Below, piece after piece: positions 31,112 through 40,545 of a DNA stretch of 55,631 bases. The stretch lies in assembly GCA_003176995.1 (NCBI GenBank), contig QHBN01000145.1, forward strand, positions 1 to 55,631. Direction: 5' to 3'. The stretch comes from Candidatus Nitrosopolaris wilkensis (GTDB lineage: Archaea; Thermoproteota; Nitrososphaeria; Nitrososphaerales; Nitrososphaeraceae). The position numbers and the translations under genes were made by a program. How positions within the stretch are numbered: the stretch's first letter is position 1; every line of letters begins with the position of its first letter. The notes under the pieces are model-generated. The model was not told the origin of the DNA. It saw only the letters and a list, made by a program, of their open reading frames with translations, and did no database searches.

Positions 31112-34100
31112 ATGGAACAACCTGTAAAAGTCCTTGGCGGAATTAAATTTAGCGTTTGGTCCCCCGTAGAAGTGCGCAAGTTCAGCGTTGCAGAGATTAC
31201 AGCGCCTGAGACTTATGATGAAGACGGCATGTCGGTCCAGGGTGGATTGATGGATAACAGACTCGGGACATTAGAGCCTGGTCAGAAATGCGCTACCTGC
31301 GGTAACACATCGGCGAAATGCCCCGGTCATTTCGGACATATCGAATTAGCTGAGCCCGTTTTACACATCGCTTTCGTCGACGATATACATAAGCTGCTCT
31401 TAATCACCTGCAGATCATGTAATAGGCTAAAACTTGGCGTTGAAGAACTCGCGAAATACCAGCATCTGAGAGATAGCAAAGCTGCATATGCAGTTATCAC
31501 GTTGGATAACGTCAAGGCAGACATCATCGAAAAAGCCAAGAAGGTAAGGATTTGTCCTCATTGCCAAAAAGAGCAAAACGATCTTGTATTTACAAAACCG
31601 ACAATCTTCGTAGAGAAGACTGATGCCGGCGAAAATCGGTTGCTTCCTATCACTATTAGGGAGAGGCTGTTGCATACTTCGGATGAAGACCTTGCGCTCT
31701 TGGGGTACGATCCAAAGACTGCGAGACCGGAGTGGTTCGTGCTTCAAGTCCTGCCAGTACCACCGGTGACGGTGAGGCCCTCAATCATTCTAGAAACTGG
31801 GATCAGATCAGAAGATGATTTGACCCATAAACTCGTCGATATTATTCGAGTTAATCAAAGGCTAAAAGAAAGTAAGGAAGCTGGTACGCCACCACTTATC
31901 GTACAGGATTTGGTTGATCTGTTACAATACCATGTTACCACTTACTTTGACAATGAAGTTTCTGGTATCCCACAAGCTCACCACCGCTCTGGTAGACCCC
32001 TGAAGACGCTTACCCAAAGGCTGAAAGGTAAAGAGGGACGGTTTAGAGGATCCCTGTCCGGAAAGAGAGTAGATTTCTCGAGCAGAACTGTAATCTCACC
32101 CGACCCGAATCTTGGAATCTCTCAGGTCGGCGTACCGGTCGATGTGGCTAAAAAACTCACTATTGCAGAAACAATTTCTCAGTGGAATACGGATGAATTA
32201 AAAAAATTAGTCATTAACGGGCCAAATATCTATCCAGGTGCAAATTATATTATAAGACCGGATGGTGTGAAGATAAGACTTGATTATGTTAATGATAGAA
32301 AGATAATTGCTGATTCTCTTGCTGCCGGCTATATGGTTGAAAGGCACCTTGCAGATGGAGATATCGTGATTTTCAACAGACAACCGTCGCTACATCGTAT
32401 GTCAATCATGGCGCACTATGTTAGGGTTCTCCCGTATCGTACCTTCAGGTTGCATCCGGCGGTATGTCCTCCATACAATGCGGACTTCGATGGAGATGAG
32501 ATGAACCTTCATGTTCCACAAAGCGAAGAAGCAAGAGCTGAAGCAGCTCTATTAATGAGAGTCCAAGATCAATTGATATCGCCTAGGTACGGAGGGCCGA
32601 TTATAGGCGGAATAAGGGACTTCATCACCGGTGCATTTCTTCTTACTAGTGATGACACCACCCTGACGAAAGAAGAATTTGCAAACTTTGCACTGATAGG
32701 CGGATATAAAGGTACCCTACCTGAACCGCACGTTAACAAAGATGGAGAAAAATTGTTTTCTGGGAAACAGCTTTTCAGCCTTTTTCTCCCTCGGGATTTT
32801 AACTTCGTGATCACTTCAAAATGGAACAAAGCAATTAAAGGCGAAGGAAGGGATGTTGTCATAAAGAATGGGGAGCTACTTAGCGGAGTCATCGATAAGG
32901 CCTCGATCGGGGCTGAGGAGCCAGATAGCGTCCTCCATAGAATTGTGAAAGATTATGGTAATGATATTGCGCGGAGATTTCTTGATTCGATACTGATTAT
33001 GCTGAAGACATATATCACTCATAGAGGTTTTTCATACGGTTATTCTGACCTCTGGCTAGAGCCTGAAAAAAAGGAAGAGATTACAAATGTTATTCAAAAG
33101 GCATATGAGAAGGTTCATGATCTTATTCAACAATACAAGGATGGCTCACTACCGTTAACAAGAGGACTGGCCCCAGAGGACGCCTTAGAACTCTATGTTG
33201 TTAATGAATTGTCGAGAGCAAGGGATAGAGCAGGAAAATCGGCCGACAGAGCATTTCCAGACAACAATTCAGGAGTCATAATGGCATCCACCGGCGCTAG
33301 GGGTTCTACTCTTAATATAGGCCAAATGACGGCGGCTTTAGGTCAACAATCTATTAGGGGAAGGAGGATTTACAAAGGATACCGTAACAGAGCCCTACCT
33401 CACTTTAAAACTAATGATACGAACCCAGATGCAAAAGGATTTGTGAAATCAAATTACCGAGACGGGTTAAACCCCTTGGAATTCTTCTTCCACGCAATGG
33501 GAGGGAGAGAGGGTTTGGTCGATACTGCGGTGAGAACCCAACAATCAGGGTACATGCAGAGAAGACTGATAAATGCTCTGGAACATCTAAAAATAGAATA
33601 TGATCAAACTGTACGAGATCCTCATGGAAATATAATTCAGTACTTGTATGGTGAAGATGGGATTGATCCAGCAAAGAGTGACCACGGCGAAGCCGTCAAT
33701 ATTTCAAGGCTAATTGGAAGCGAGATCGTTGAAGACGATGGCAGAAGGGCAACGGAGCAGGAAATAAGAACAGCTGTCGCAAGATATGCAACAGAGCTTA
33801 ATCCAAAAATACAGAATGACTTGCAAACCATTCTTTCCGAAAACGGGTTGAGTAGGGAAGGGATTAATAGGGTTCTGAAAAAAACACTTGATCTGACTAC
33901 CAGGGCGATGGCGGATCCTGGAGAAGCTGCAGGAGTCGTCACGGCACAGTCGATAGGCGAACCTGGCACGCAGATGACTCTTAGGACCTTCCACTTTGCA
34001 GGAGTTAAGGAAAGAAATGTAACACTGGGATTGCCAAGACTGATCGAATTAGTAGACGCTAGGAAAAAGCCTGTAACGCCCACGATGGATATATATCTTG

Positions 34101-34930
34101 ATAAGGAATATCGGATAAGCAGAGAAAAAGCACTGGAGGTAGCTAAGGAAATAATCTATACCCGGGTAAGCGATTTGGTTGAAAAGACTGACGTTGATTA
34201 CGGAGGGGATCTTACGTTCCACCTATCAGAAACGAAGCTTGCAGAGCGAGGCTGTGAGTTACAAGATGTCTATCTGGTACTGAAAGGGTCCAAAAAGAAA
34301 TACGAGATCTCTATGAATGAAAAGAAATTTTTAATCAAATTGGCTATCCCTGGCGAGCCCGATGCACAGACTCTTCTCGCCTTAAAGAATAAGCTGCTAA
34401 ATACAAGAGTAAAAGGAGTGCCTGATATTGAAAGGGTGACGATCGTAAAACAAGAGGAGGAATGGGTCATTCAGACTGCTGGATCGAACCTTTCAAAAGT
34501 GGTGGCGATCGAAGGGATTGACACATCTAGAATCACGACCAATAACGTGTATGAAATATGGCAGACACTCGGAATTGAAGCTGCGCGAACCGCTCTGGTA
34601 AAAGAGATCACTAACACATTAGAGGAGCAGGGTTTGGAAGTCGACATTAGGCATATAATGCTAGTAGCGGATCTTATGACCTCAAAAGGTTACTTGCAGC
34701 AGATCGGTAGACACGGTATTGCTGGAACTAAGACTTCAGTTTTAGCACGCGCGGCTTTCGAAATCACAGTACCGACTATAGCCAGGGCTTCACTTGAAGG
34801 ACAAGTAGAGACATTAAGAGGTGTGACAGAAAACGTTATAGTAGGTGCTACTGTACCTGTGGGCACAGGAATGGTAGATCTCTATATGCAGGTGAAAGAA
34901 AAAAATGCTGAAGATAGAGAAAGCACTTAA
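31112..34930 (+). CDS. rpoA: RNA polymerase subunit A (beta'-like), A' and A'' fused
   Basis: About 1272 residues. The catalytic magnesium loop is NADFDGDEMNLHVPQ near 450-465; the N-terminal zinc site is CATCGNTSAKCPGHFGH. The trigger-loop/bridge-helix segment and the A'' part (EAAGVVTAQSIGEPGTQMT near 940) follow in the same chain. Most Crenarchaeota and Euryarchaeota split A into two genes; an uninterrupted chain is a Thaumarchaeota feature. The frame is open to a TTG at 31103, but the ATG at 31112 is better placed behind the AAGGGGTG ribosome site (31093-31100). Its stop overlaps the start of rpl30e by 26 bases. Confidence 0.96.
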   Translation: MEQPVKVLGGIKFSVWSPVEVRKFSVAEITAPETYDEDGMSVQGGLMDNRLGTLEPGQKCATCGNTSAKCPGHFGHIELAEPVLHIAFVDDIHKLLLITCRSCNRLKLGVEELAKYQHLRDSKAAYAVITLDNVKADIIEKAKKVRICPHCQKEQNDLVFTKPTIFVEKTDAGENRLLPITIRERLLHTSDEDLALLGYDPKTARPEWFVLQVLPVPPVTVRPSIILETGIRSEDDLTHKLVDIIRVNQRLKESKEAGTPPLIVQDLVDLLQYHVTTYFDNEVSGIPQAHHRSGRPLKTLTQRLKGKEGRFRGSLSGKRVDFSSRTVISPDPNLGISQVGVPVDVAKKLTIAETISQWNTDELKKLVINGPNIYPGANYIIRPDGVKIRLDYVNDRKIIADSLAAGYMVERHLADGDIVIFNRQPSLHRMSIMAHYVRVLPYRTFRLHPAVCPPYNADFDGDEMNLHVPQSEEARAEAALLMRVQDQLISPRYGGPIIGGIRDFITGAFLLTSDDTTLTKEEFANFALIGGYKGTLPEPHVNKDGEKLFSGKQLFSLFLPRDFNFVITSKWNKAIKGEGRDVVIKNGELLSGVIDKASIGAEEPDSVLHRIVKDYGNDIARRFLDSILIMLKTYITHRGFSYGYSDLWLEPEKKEEITNVIQKAYEKVHDLIQQYKDGSLPLTRGLAPEDALELYVVNELSRARDRAGKSADRAFPDNNSGVIMASTGARGSTLNIGQMTAALGQQSIRGRRIYKGYRNRALPHFKTNDTNPDAKGFVKSNYRDGLNPLEFFFHAMGGREGLVDTAVRTQQSGYMQRRLINALEHLKIEYDQTVRDPHGNIIQYLYGEDGIDPAKSDHGEAVNISRLIGSEIVEDDGRRATEQEIRTAVARYATELNPKIQNDLQTILSENGLSREGINRVLKKTLDLTTRAMADPGEAAGVVTAQSIGEPGTQMTLRTFHFAGVKERNVTLGLPRLIELVDARKKPVTPTMDIYLDKEYRISREKALEVAKEIIYTRVSDLVEKTDVDYGGDLTFHLSETKLAERGCELQDVYLVLKGSKKKYEISMNEKKFLIKLAIPGEPDAQTLLALKNKLLNTRVKGVPDIERVTIVKQEEEWVIQTAGSNLSKVVAIEGIDTSRITTNNVYEIWQTLGIEAARTALVKEITNTLEEQGLEVDIRHIMLVADLMTSKGYLQQIGRHGIAGTKTSVLARAAFEITVPTIARASLEGQVETLRGVTENVIVGATVPVGTGMVDLYMQVKEKNAEDREST

Positions 34931-35168
34931 AGAAGCAGTTGCCGGTAGCAAATTCAAATGTGGCCATAAACAGGCACTCCAGTCTATAAAAGGGTCAAAA
35001 CTTATCGTAATTTCAAGGTCTGCTGATGCTAAAACCAGACGAGACCTTGAACTACAGGCCCCAGCCGCAGGAGTTCCGATTTATCAGTTTGATGGTAATT
35101 CCACGCAGTTAGGCAAACTATGCGGTAAACCTTTCAGAGTTGCTGTGGTTGCGCTTAAGAGCGAATAG
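34905..35168 (+). CDS. rpl30e: 50S ribosomal protein L30e
   Basis: 87 residues of the L7Ae/L30e RNA-binding fold: IEKALKEAVAGSKFKCGHKQALQSIK, then SKLIVISRSAD and VPIYQFDGNSTQLGKLCGKPFRVAVVAL. It starts at an ATG inside the end of rpoA (26-base overlap), so it is coupled to it. Placement after RNA polymerase and before NusA, S12 and S7 is the common archaeal order. Confidence 0.95.
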   Translation: MLKIEKALKEAVAGSKFKCGHKQALQSIKGSKLIVISRSADAKTRRDLELQAPAAGVPIYQFDGNSTQLGKLCGKPFRVAVVALKSE

Positions 35169-35209
35169 CCTTTCATACCAAGAGAAAACTTTAACGGATA
35201 GACACGCTG

Positions 35210-35473
35210 ATGAAAACGAGAAATATAGACCTAGTCCCAAATCAGGTTTCTCCTGAAAAGCTGTGTGAACTATTTATCAGAAATGAGGAGGGAAGAGTGG
35301 GGATCAATTTGTATAAATTCCGATTTCGAAGGATAATCCGTCATGTTAGGTTGCTGCGCCGGTACGCTAAGGGTATCAGTATCCGTGAAGACTTAAATTG
35401 GACTGTAGCAATCAGCATGAATTGTCGTTTGAACCCTTCAAATTGCACTTATCGTAGAGGTATTATGAAATGA
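35210..35473 (+). CDS. Small basic protein of unknown function between L30e and NusA
   Basis: 87 residues with a very basic middle (FRFRRIIRHVRLLRRYAKG). No family recognised. Its stop overlaps the nusA start by four bases (ATGA), which favours a real coupled gene over a chance frame. RNA-binding is suggested by charge and neighbours only. Confidence 0.45.
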   Translation: MKTRNIDLVPNQVSPEKLCELFIRNEEGRVGINLYKFRFRRIIRHVRLLRRYAKGISIREDLNWTVAISMNCRLNPSNCTYRRGIMK

Positions 35474-35949
35474 CTGAAAAGATCAAACTGACTCCTGACG
35501 AATTTCGTTTGATATCTTTATTCCAGAGTATTACAAGTGCAAGTGCTAGAGATTGCATTGTTGACGACAAAATGGAGCGTGTTATTTTTATCGTTAACAA
35601 AGGTCATATGGGACTAGCAATTGGTAAAGGGGGAGCAACAATTAAGCAATTACAGAATGTCATTGCAAAAAAAGTTGAGCTAGTGGAGTATTCTGATAAC
35701 GCGTCTGAATTTATTCGTAATATTTTGAACTCTGAAATGGTTAATGACATTAAGATTAACGAACGATCCGATGGATCAAAACATGCTGTTGTCTTTGTCG
35801 ACCCAAAGAGAAAAGGGGTTGTTGTAGGTCGCGAGGGCAGGAATGCAGAGAAAGCAAGGCTACTGGCAAAACGTTACTTCCAAATATCTAATGTTCTGAT
35901 CGTGAGCCCTGAACAGAGCACAGAAAGCACTAATCAGGTGAATTTTTGA
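35470..35949 (+). CDS. nusA: NusA-like KH-domain transcription factor
   Basis: 159 residues, the short archaeal form with two KH domains only: first GHMGLAIGKGGATIKQLQ near 50-67, second KRKGVVVGREGRNAEKARLLAKR near 117-139. The two GxxG-type loops (IGKG, VGREG) are the RNA contacts. It lacks the bacterial N-terminal polymerase-binding and S1 domains, as is usual in archaea. It lies between L30e and S12 with overlapping or abutting genes. Confidence 0.94.
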   Translation: MTEKIKLTPDEFRLISLFQSITSASARDCIVDDKMERVIFIVNKGHMGLAIGKGGATIKQLQNVIAKKVELVEYSDNASEFIRNILNSEMVNDIKINERSDGSKHAVVFVDPKRKGVVVGREGRNAEKARLLAKRYFQISNVLIVSPEQSTESTNQVNF

Positions 35950-36387
35950 ATGGGTAGATCTCCACTAGGCTTATTTGCAGGGCGAGTTTTACGAACGAAA
36001 AGGAACCGGGGCAAATGGTCCAACAAGTACTACAAGAGAAGGATGCTAATGTTGGATAAGAAGGCCAATCCTTTGGAGGGTGCGCCACAGGCGAGGGCGA
36101 TTGTGTTGGAAAAGGTCGGTATAGAATCAAAACAACCTAACTCCGCTGTCAGAAAGTGTGTGCGAGTCCAGCTAATCAAAAACGGGAAATCAATCACTGC
36201 TTTTCTCCCAAGGGATGGTGCATTAAATTTTGTCGACGAACACGATGAGGTCATACTAGAAGGCATTGGTGGGTCAATGGGTGGAGCAATGGGGGATATA
36301 CCTGGTGTCAGATGGCAAGTTTTTAAGGTGAACGGGGTTTCCTTAAATGAGCTTGTTCGAGGTAAGAAAGAGAAACCGAGGAGATAG
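35950..36387 (+). CDS. rps12: 30S ribosomal protein S12
   Basis: 145 residues, decoding-centre protein. [20 protein letters not shown] and the loop around [20 protein letters not shown] are the archaeal S12 signature. Its ATG directly abuts the nusA stop (TGA then ATG), showing translational coupling. Confidence 0.97.
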   Translation: MGRSPLGLFAGRVLRTKRNRGKWSNKYYKRRMLMLDKKANPLEGAPQARAIVLEKVGIESKQPNSAVRKCVRVQLIKNGKSITAFLPRDGALNFVDEHDEVILEGIGGSMGGAMGDIPGVRWQVFKVNGVSLNELVRGKKEKPRR

Positions 36388-36392
36388 CAGAA

Positions 36393-36998
36393 ATGAGTGG
36401 TAAAGAACATGTTAATATATTGTTATTCAACAAATGGGTTACTGACAAAATCCAAATAAAGGATTTAGGCCTTCAAAAAGTAATATCTTTAAAACCGGCT
36501 GTTATTCCGAGTACGTCCGGCAGACATGTCCGCCAGAGGTTTAAGAAAGCAGATGTAAACATTGTAGAAAGATTGGCTAACAAGATGATGCATTTCGGAA
36601 AAAGATATGCAAAAAATACAGGCAGGATGGGTGGCAAAAAAGCAAAGATGTTAACTGTAATCAGAACTGCCCTAGATATAATTCATTTACAGACAGGAAA
36701 AAATCCGGTGGAATTGCTTGTAAGCGCCATCGAAAACGCATCGCCAAATGAGGACACTACTCGTATAGTATACGGGGGTGTAGTGTATCATGTATCAGTA
36801 GACGTCGCGCCGCTACGTAGAGTTGATCTTGCCCTTAGATTCATAGCTGAGGGTGTACGAGAATCGAGTCACTCCAATCCTCAAACAATTGATGAATCTC
36901 TAGCCAAAGAAATAGTTTCGGCGGCAACCAATGATATGTCAAGTCATGCAATAAAGAAGAAGAACGAACAAGAGCGCATCGCTATGGCTTCCCGATAG
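36393..36998 (+). CDS. rps7: 30S ribosomal protein S7
   Basis: 201 residues. RQRFKKADVNIVERLANKMM, GRMGGKKAKMLTVI and ENASPNEDTTRI are the S7 blocks, and the C-terminal helix RVDLALRFIAEGVRESS is complete. It follows S12 by five bases. Elongation factors, which often come next in archaea, are not here. Confidence 0.97.
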   Translation: MSGKEHVNILLFNKWVTDKIQIKDLGLQKVISLKPAVIPSTSGRHVRQRFKKADVNIVERLANKMMHFGKRYAKNTGRMGGKKAKMLTVIRTALDIIHLQTGKNPVELLVSAIENASPNEDTTRIVYGGVVYHVSVDVAPLRRVDLALRFIAEGVRESSHSNPQTIDESLAKEIVSAATNDMSSHAIKKKNEQERIAMASR

Positions 36999-37125
36999 AG
37001 AGGAATGGATATTTCGTTACTATGAGTATGTTAATAATCGTACTTAAGCTCTGAGTGATACTAAGTATTTTGATGATATCGCCGTATTAAAGTTAAATAA
37101 CGAGCTACTATACTGAAACTCATAC

Positions 37126-38256
37126 ATGAGCAGTAAGGACGAATTCATCTTCAAGAAAAGCGCTCTGATGAGTACCAAATCAGGGAAAGATATTCTAAAA
37201 CATATCATCCTCCGTGAGAAGGGCTACAAGCAATTTCATAAATATAACCAAAATAATGAACAAGAATTTCGAGATTTCACGAAGAGATATTTACTTTCAT
37301 TACACACGCAGATCATTTCTGACACTAATCCATCAGTTACACTCAAGAAATTTACCGAGGAAATAGGATCGCCTGAATTAGGCTTGGATGATCACAAAAT
37401 CGATGAGGTGAGGGCAAGAATATCGAAACCTGAGGTACTAGCCGACCGTGTGGACAGGCTCTTAAATTCTAATTTTGTAATCATGACCTTTCCTGTACTA
37501 CGCGCGTTATTTGACGGTGCATCACAGTATCAAAAAGAAACGGTTCCGACGGAAATGAGGAACGCGATTATAGATGGCCATATTATTGCTATTGATCTTA
37601 GTGAACCGATGGACAGGATCATTGATAAAGATGAGGACCTCGACTACCTGGATGACTACAAGTTGATGAATCCGTACATCCTCGAGATCGCAAGGCAGAA
37701 AATTTCACAAGGTGGAGAATCTATCATAAAGGCCTTCGAAGAAGGCTTTAAGGACGCAAGAATTGGCCAATATATAGACACAAAGCTGAAAACAAAACCT
37801 GAATCAATAAGCGACGAAAATATGATAGGTTGTTACAAGAAGTACCGAGCAATAATGGGAACAGCTGGTAGAAACATGGCACTAAACCGTCGACCACTGG
37901 CTGATATTTTTCACCTAGGCATGGCAAAGGCTGGCGAATCTGTGGGCTGCGGAAATGAAATCCAAGACGCAATTAGAAATGGTCGCATCAAGATTCCATC
38001 ATGGCCTCTGTTTTTTTCGATCTTGAGCGGAGATGTCAAAAAAGGGTTTGAACTTACAATTAAAAAGGGGAAAAATTACCTCGACGAAGCCAAGCTTGCT
38101 CTTGACATGCTTCCTGAGGATTTTCAGAACAAGCCATTCTTAGAATTTCTGTTCCTGACTATTAGTCATTATAATCAATATTGGTACAACGAACTAAATA
38201 GGAGAGACCTTTTTGCACTTTTGCAAAAGAACATGAATGGGACAATGAAAGTCTAG
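37126..38256 (+). CDS. Unknown soluble protein
   Basis: 376 residues, function not recognised. No signal peptide or membrane segment. It appears mostly helical, with a charged stretch DRIIDKDEDLDYLDDYKLMNPY near 160-182, a conserved-looking KKYRAIMGTAGRNMALNRRPLADIF near 240, and a C-terminal FLTISHYNQYWYNELNRRDLF. Codon usage and length indicate a real gene. It stands alone with 127 bases upstream and 376 downstream. Confidence 0.65.
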   Translation: MSSKDEFIFKKSALMSTKSGKDILKHIILREKGYKQFHKYNQNNEQEFRDFTKRYLLSLHTQIISDTNPSVTLKKFTEEIGSPELGLDDHKIDEVRARISKPEVLADRVDRLLNSNFVIMTFPVLRALFDGASQYQKETVPTEMRNAIIDGHIIAIDLSEPMDRIIDKDEDLDYLDDYKLMNPYILEIARQKISQGGESIIKAFEEGFKDARIGQYIDTKLKTKPESISDENMIGCYKKYRAIMGTAGRNMALNRRPLADIFHLGMAKAGESVGCGNEIQDAIRNGRIKIPSWPLFFSILSGDVKKGFELTIKKGKNYLDEAKLALDMLPEDFQNKPFLEFLFLTISHYNQYWYNELNRRDLFALLQKNMNGTMKV

Positions 38257-38632
38257 AGTAGATGCAGACCAAAACCAACGCAGGTTGGATCTAGGTTACT
38301 TTTTTTATTTAAATGGATGATCATTTTTGCAAGACTACTGATAAATAATAAGTAGCGGTTGCACAAACGAGCATAATCCGTATAACATTTTTCAGTCGAA
38401 TAATATATCCATATTTCGTAACCCACTGAAAGAACAAATCCTGAATGATCTTATCGATAGTGCAACTAATTTTTATTCGATTAAAGAAGATGCTTCAAAC
38501 ACCAAGTGCACATAATTGCTTTCGTAGATTCTGTGCTTTAAGCCGATTGCACGCTAACGTACTCCGAGATACCACGGGATGTGAATAGAATAGCAAAGAT
38601 TAAAATCGGAATTAATTGTAAGGCTTCGAAGA
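38257..38632. other. Intergenic stretch without recognisable gene
   Basis: 376 bases, AT-rich. I looked for C/D-box RNA boxes and tRNA; GGATGATC...CTGA near 38314-38340 is only a weak resemblance. No gene is supported. Confidence 0.35.
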
Positions 38633-38845
38633 ATGTCAAGTGATTATGAGCGAGACATAGCAAAGATGTTAGTGGAAAAAAATGAACAGTTAGAAAAATT
38701 AAAGAAAAATCCTGAACGGAATAGCTTAAAGATTAGATTGCTTATGGGAGAAATTGAGGCTCTCCAGGCTTTATTTGAAAATTATAATTTAGGTATGATC
38801 TACTTTCGCCGAGCCCGCGGTGGAAGGGCAGGACTTAGAGACTGA
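38633..38845 (+). CDS. Small coiled-coil protein of unknown function
   Basis: 70 residues. The first ~50 form one long amphipathic helix (KMLVEKNEQLEKLKK...LLMGEIEALQALFENY) with heptad spacing; the end is basic and Gly/Arg-rich (FRRARGGRAGLRD), which could contact nucleic acid. The family is not recognised. It lies upstream of the carboxylase operon on the same strand but 155 bases away. Confidence 0.55.
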   Translation: MSSDYERDIAKMLVEKNEQLEKLKKNPERNSLKIRLLMGEIEALQALFENYNLGMIYFRRARGGRAGLRD

Positions 38846-39000
38846 ATTCAAGGATTGATTCTTTTTTAAATTCTTTAGTTGAGTCAAAATGTGACATAAT
38901 GCAGGATCAATAGCTGGCATCCTCTTATCAAAAGATTTGGGTGTAGCCCTTTACTGTAATGAATTTATATAGGCAGGATAGGCATTAAATGCATTTCTAC

Positions 39001-40542
39001 ATGCACGATGAAAAAATCAAACGACTGTATCATCTGAAAAAATTGGCGGAGGGTGGCGGGGGACCGGAGAAGGTCGAAGCTCAACACTCGAAAGGCAAGT
39101 TAACAGCCAGAGAACGAATTGACATTCTTTTGGATGCGAATACATTCGTTGAGATAGACAAATACGTTACACATCGGAGCGAAGATACAAACGAAAAAAA
39201 ATACTATGGAGACGGTGTTGTCACAGGGTTTGGCTATGTGAACGGCCGTCGGGTTTTCGTATATGCCTATGACTTTACAATTTTAGGAGGTTCATTGGGC
39301 GAAATGGCGGGAAGAAAAGTTTCCAAGTTAATGGATCACGCATTGAAATCTGGCGCGCCACTCATCGGTATTATAGACTCCGGGGGCGCCAGAATTCAGG
39401 AAGGTGTGATGAGCTTGGACGGGTACGGCGATATCTTTTTTAGAAATACAATGGCTTCAGGTGTAATTCCCCAGATTACAGCCAGTATGGGCCCTTGTGC
39501 AGGTGGAGCAGTATACTCTCCAGCCATGACTGATTTTGTCATAATGGTGGAAAACGTTGGTCAGATGTTCGTAACCGGCCCGGAAGTAGTAAAAGAAGTC
39601 CTGAGCCAGGATGTGTCATTCGAAGAATTAGGCGGCGCTAGGACGCACGCCTCAAAATCTGGCGTAGCACATTTTGTGGCCAAAAATGAGTATGATTGCA
39701 TAGATAAAATTAAGACACTATTGTCTTTTATTCCCCAGAACAATGCTGAGGAGGTTCCCCTGTTTGAGACAAGCGACGATGTAAATAGAATCGATCCAAA
39801 CCTTGTGAACATATTGCCTGAAAATCCGTATGAGCAATACGACATGAAGCAAATCGTAAAGTCGATTGCGGATAGCGGCGAATTTATTGAAGTTCACGAA
39901 TTGTTTGCAGAGAATATAGTTGTGGGGTTTGCACGGATGGGCGGCAGGTCTGTCGGAATTGTAGCTAATCAACCTATGTACCTGGCCGGCGCATTGGATA
40001 TCAATTCGTCGTGCAAGGCAGCGCGTTTTATTAGATTTTGTGATTCATTTAATATTCCAATTGTTACTCTTGTGGATACTCCTGGTTATCTGCCGGGAGC
40101 GGATCAAGAAAGCAATGGAATAATTAGACACGGCAGCAAGCTACTTTATGCATACTGTGAGGCGACAATTCCTAAGATAACTTGTATAGTTGGTAAAGCA
40201 TATGGTGGTGCGTATATTGCAATGGGAAGTAAAAATTTAGGTACGGATTTGAATTGTGCATGGCCTACCGCCGAAATCGCCGTTCTTGGTCCCGAGGCAG
40301 CCATTACAATAATACATAGAAGAGATTTGAAACAATCTCTGGATGCTGTGACTACTAAAAAGAAACTGGCCAAGGAATTCCGCGATAAGTTCGCTAATCC
40401 GTATATAGCAGCCGAGAAAGGAATCATTGATGCGGTAGTAGATCCTGCAGAGACTAGACCAATGATAATCCATTCACTAGATGCGTTTGCAAACAAGAAG
40501 GATTCTAGACCGTTAAGAAAACACGGCAACATAAATTTGTAG
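39001..40542 (+). CDS. pccB: Acetyl-CoA/propionyl-CoA carboxylase, carboxyltransferase subunit
   Basis: 513 residues. Moves CO2 from carboxybiotin to acetyl- or propionyl-CoA. DSGGARIQEG, MGPCAGGAVYSPAMTDF and the C-terminal oxyanion/CoA-binding KAYGGAYIAMGSK are family hallmarks. With the next two genes it forms the single biotin-dependent carboxylase that thaumarchaea use twice in the 3-hydroxypropionate/4-hydroxybutyrate cycle. The frame is open to an ATG at 38989, but the ATG at 39001 gives the usual N-terminus MHDEKIKRLYHLKK; the TATA box TTTATATA (38964-38971) lies 30-37 bases before 39001 and only 18-25 before 38989, so it also fits 39001 better. Confidence 0.93.
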   Translation: MHDEKIKRLYHLKKLAEGGGGPEKVEAQHSKGKLTARERIDILLDANTFVEIDKYVTHRSEDTNEKKYYGDGVVTGFGYVNGRRVFVYAYDFTILGGSLGEMAGRKVSKLMDHALKSGAPLIGIIDSGGARIQEGVMSLDGYGDIFFRNTMASGVIPQITASMGPCAGGAVYSPAMTDFVIMVENVGQMFVTGPEVVKEVLSQDVSFEELGGARTHASKSGVAHFVAKNEYDCIDKIKTLLSFIPQNNAEEVPLFETSDDVNRIDPNLVNILPENPYEQYDMKQIVKSIADSGEFIEVHELFAENIVVGFARMGGRSVGIVANQPMYLAGALDINSSCKAARFIRFCDSFNIPIVTLVDTPGYLPGADQESNGIIRHGSKLLYAYCEATIPKITCIVGKAYGGAYIAMGSKNLGTDLNCAWPTAEIAVLGPEAAITIIHRRDLKQSLDAVTTKKKLAKEFRDKFANPYIAAEKGIIDAVVDPAETRPMIIHSLDAFANKKDSRPLRKHGNINL

Positions 40543-40545
40543 ATA

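Noticed and set aside
37060-37120. Possible C/D-box small RNA (TTGATGAT ... CTGA) between S7 and the unknown gene
   Set aside because: The C box lacks the purine at its first position, no C' or D' boxes are found, and no guide complementarity was established.
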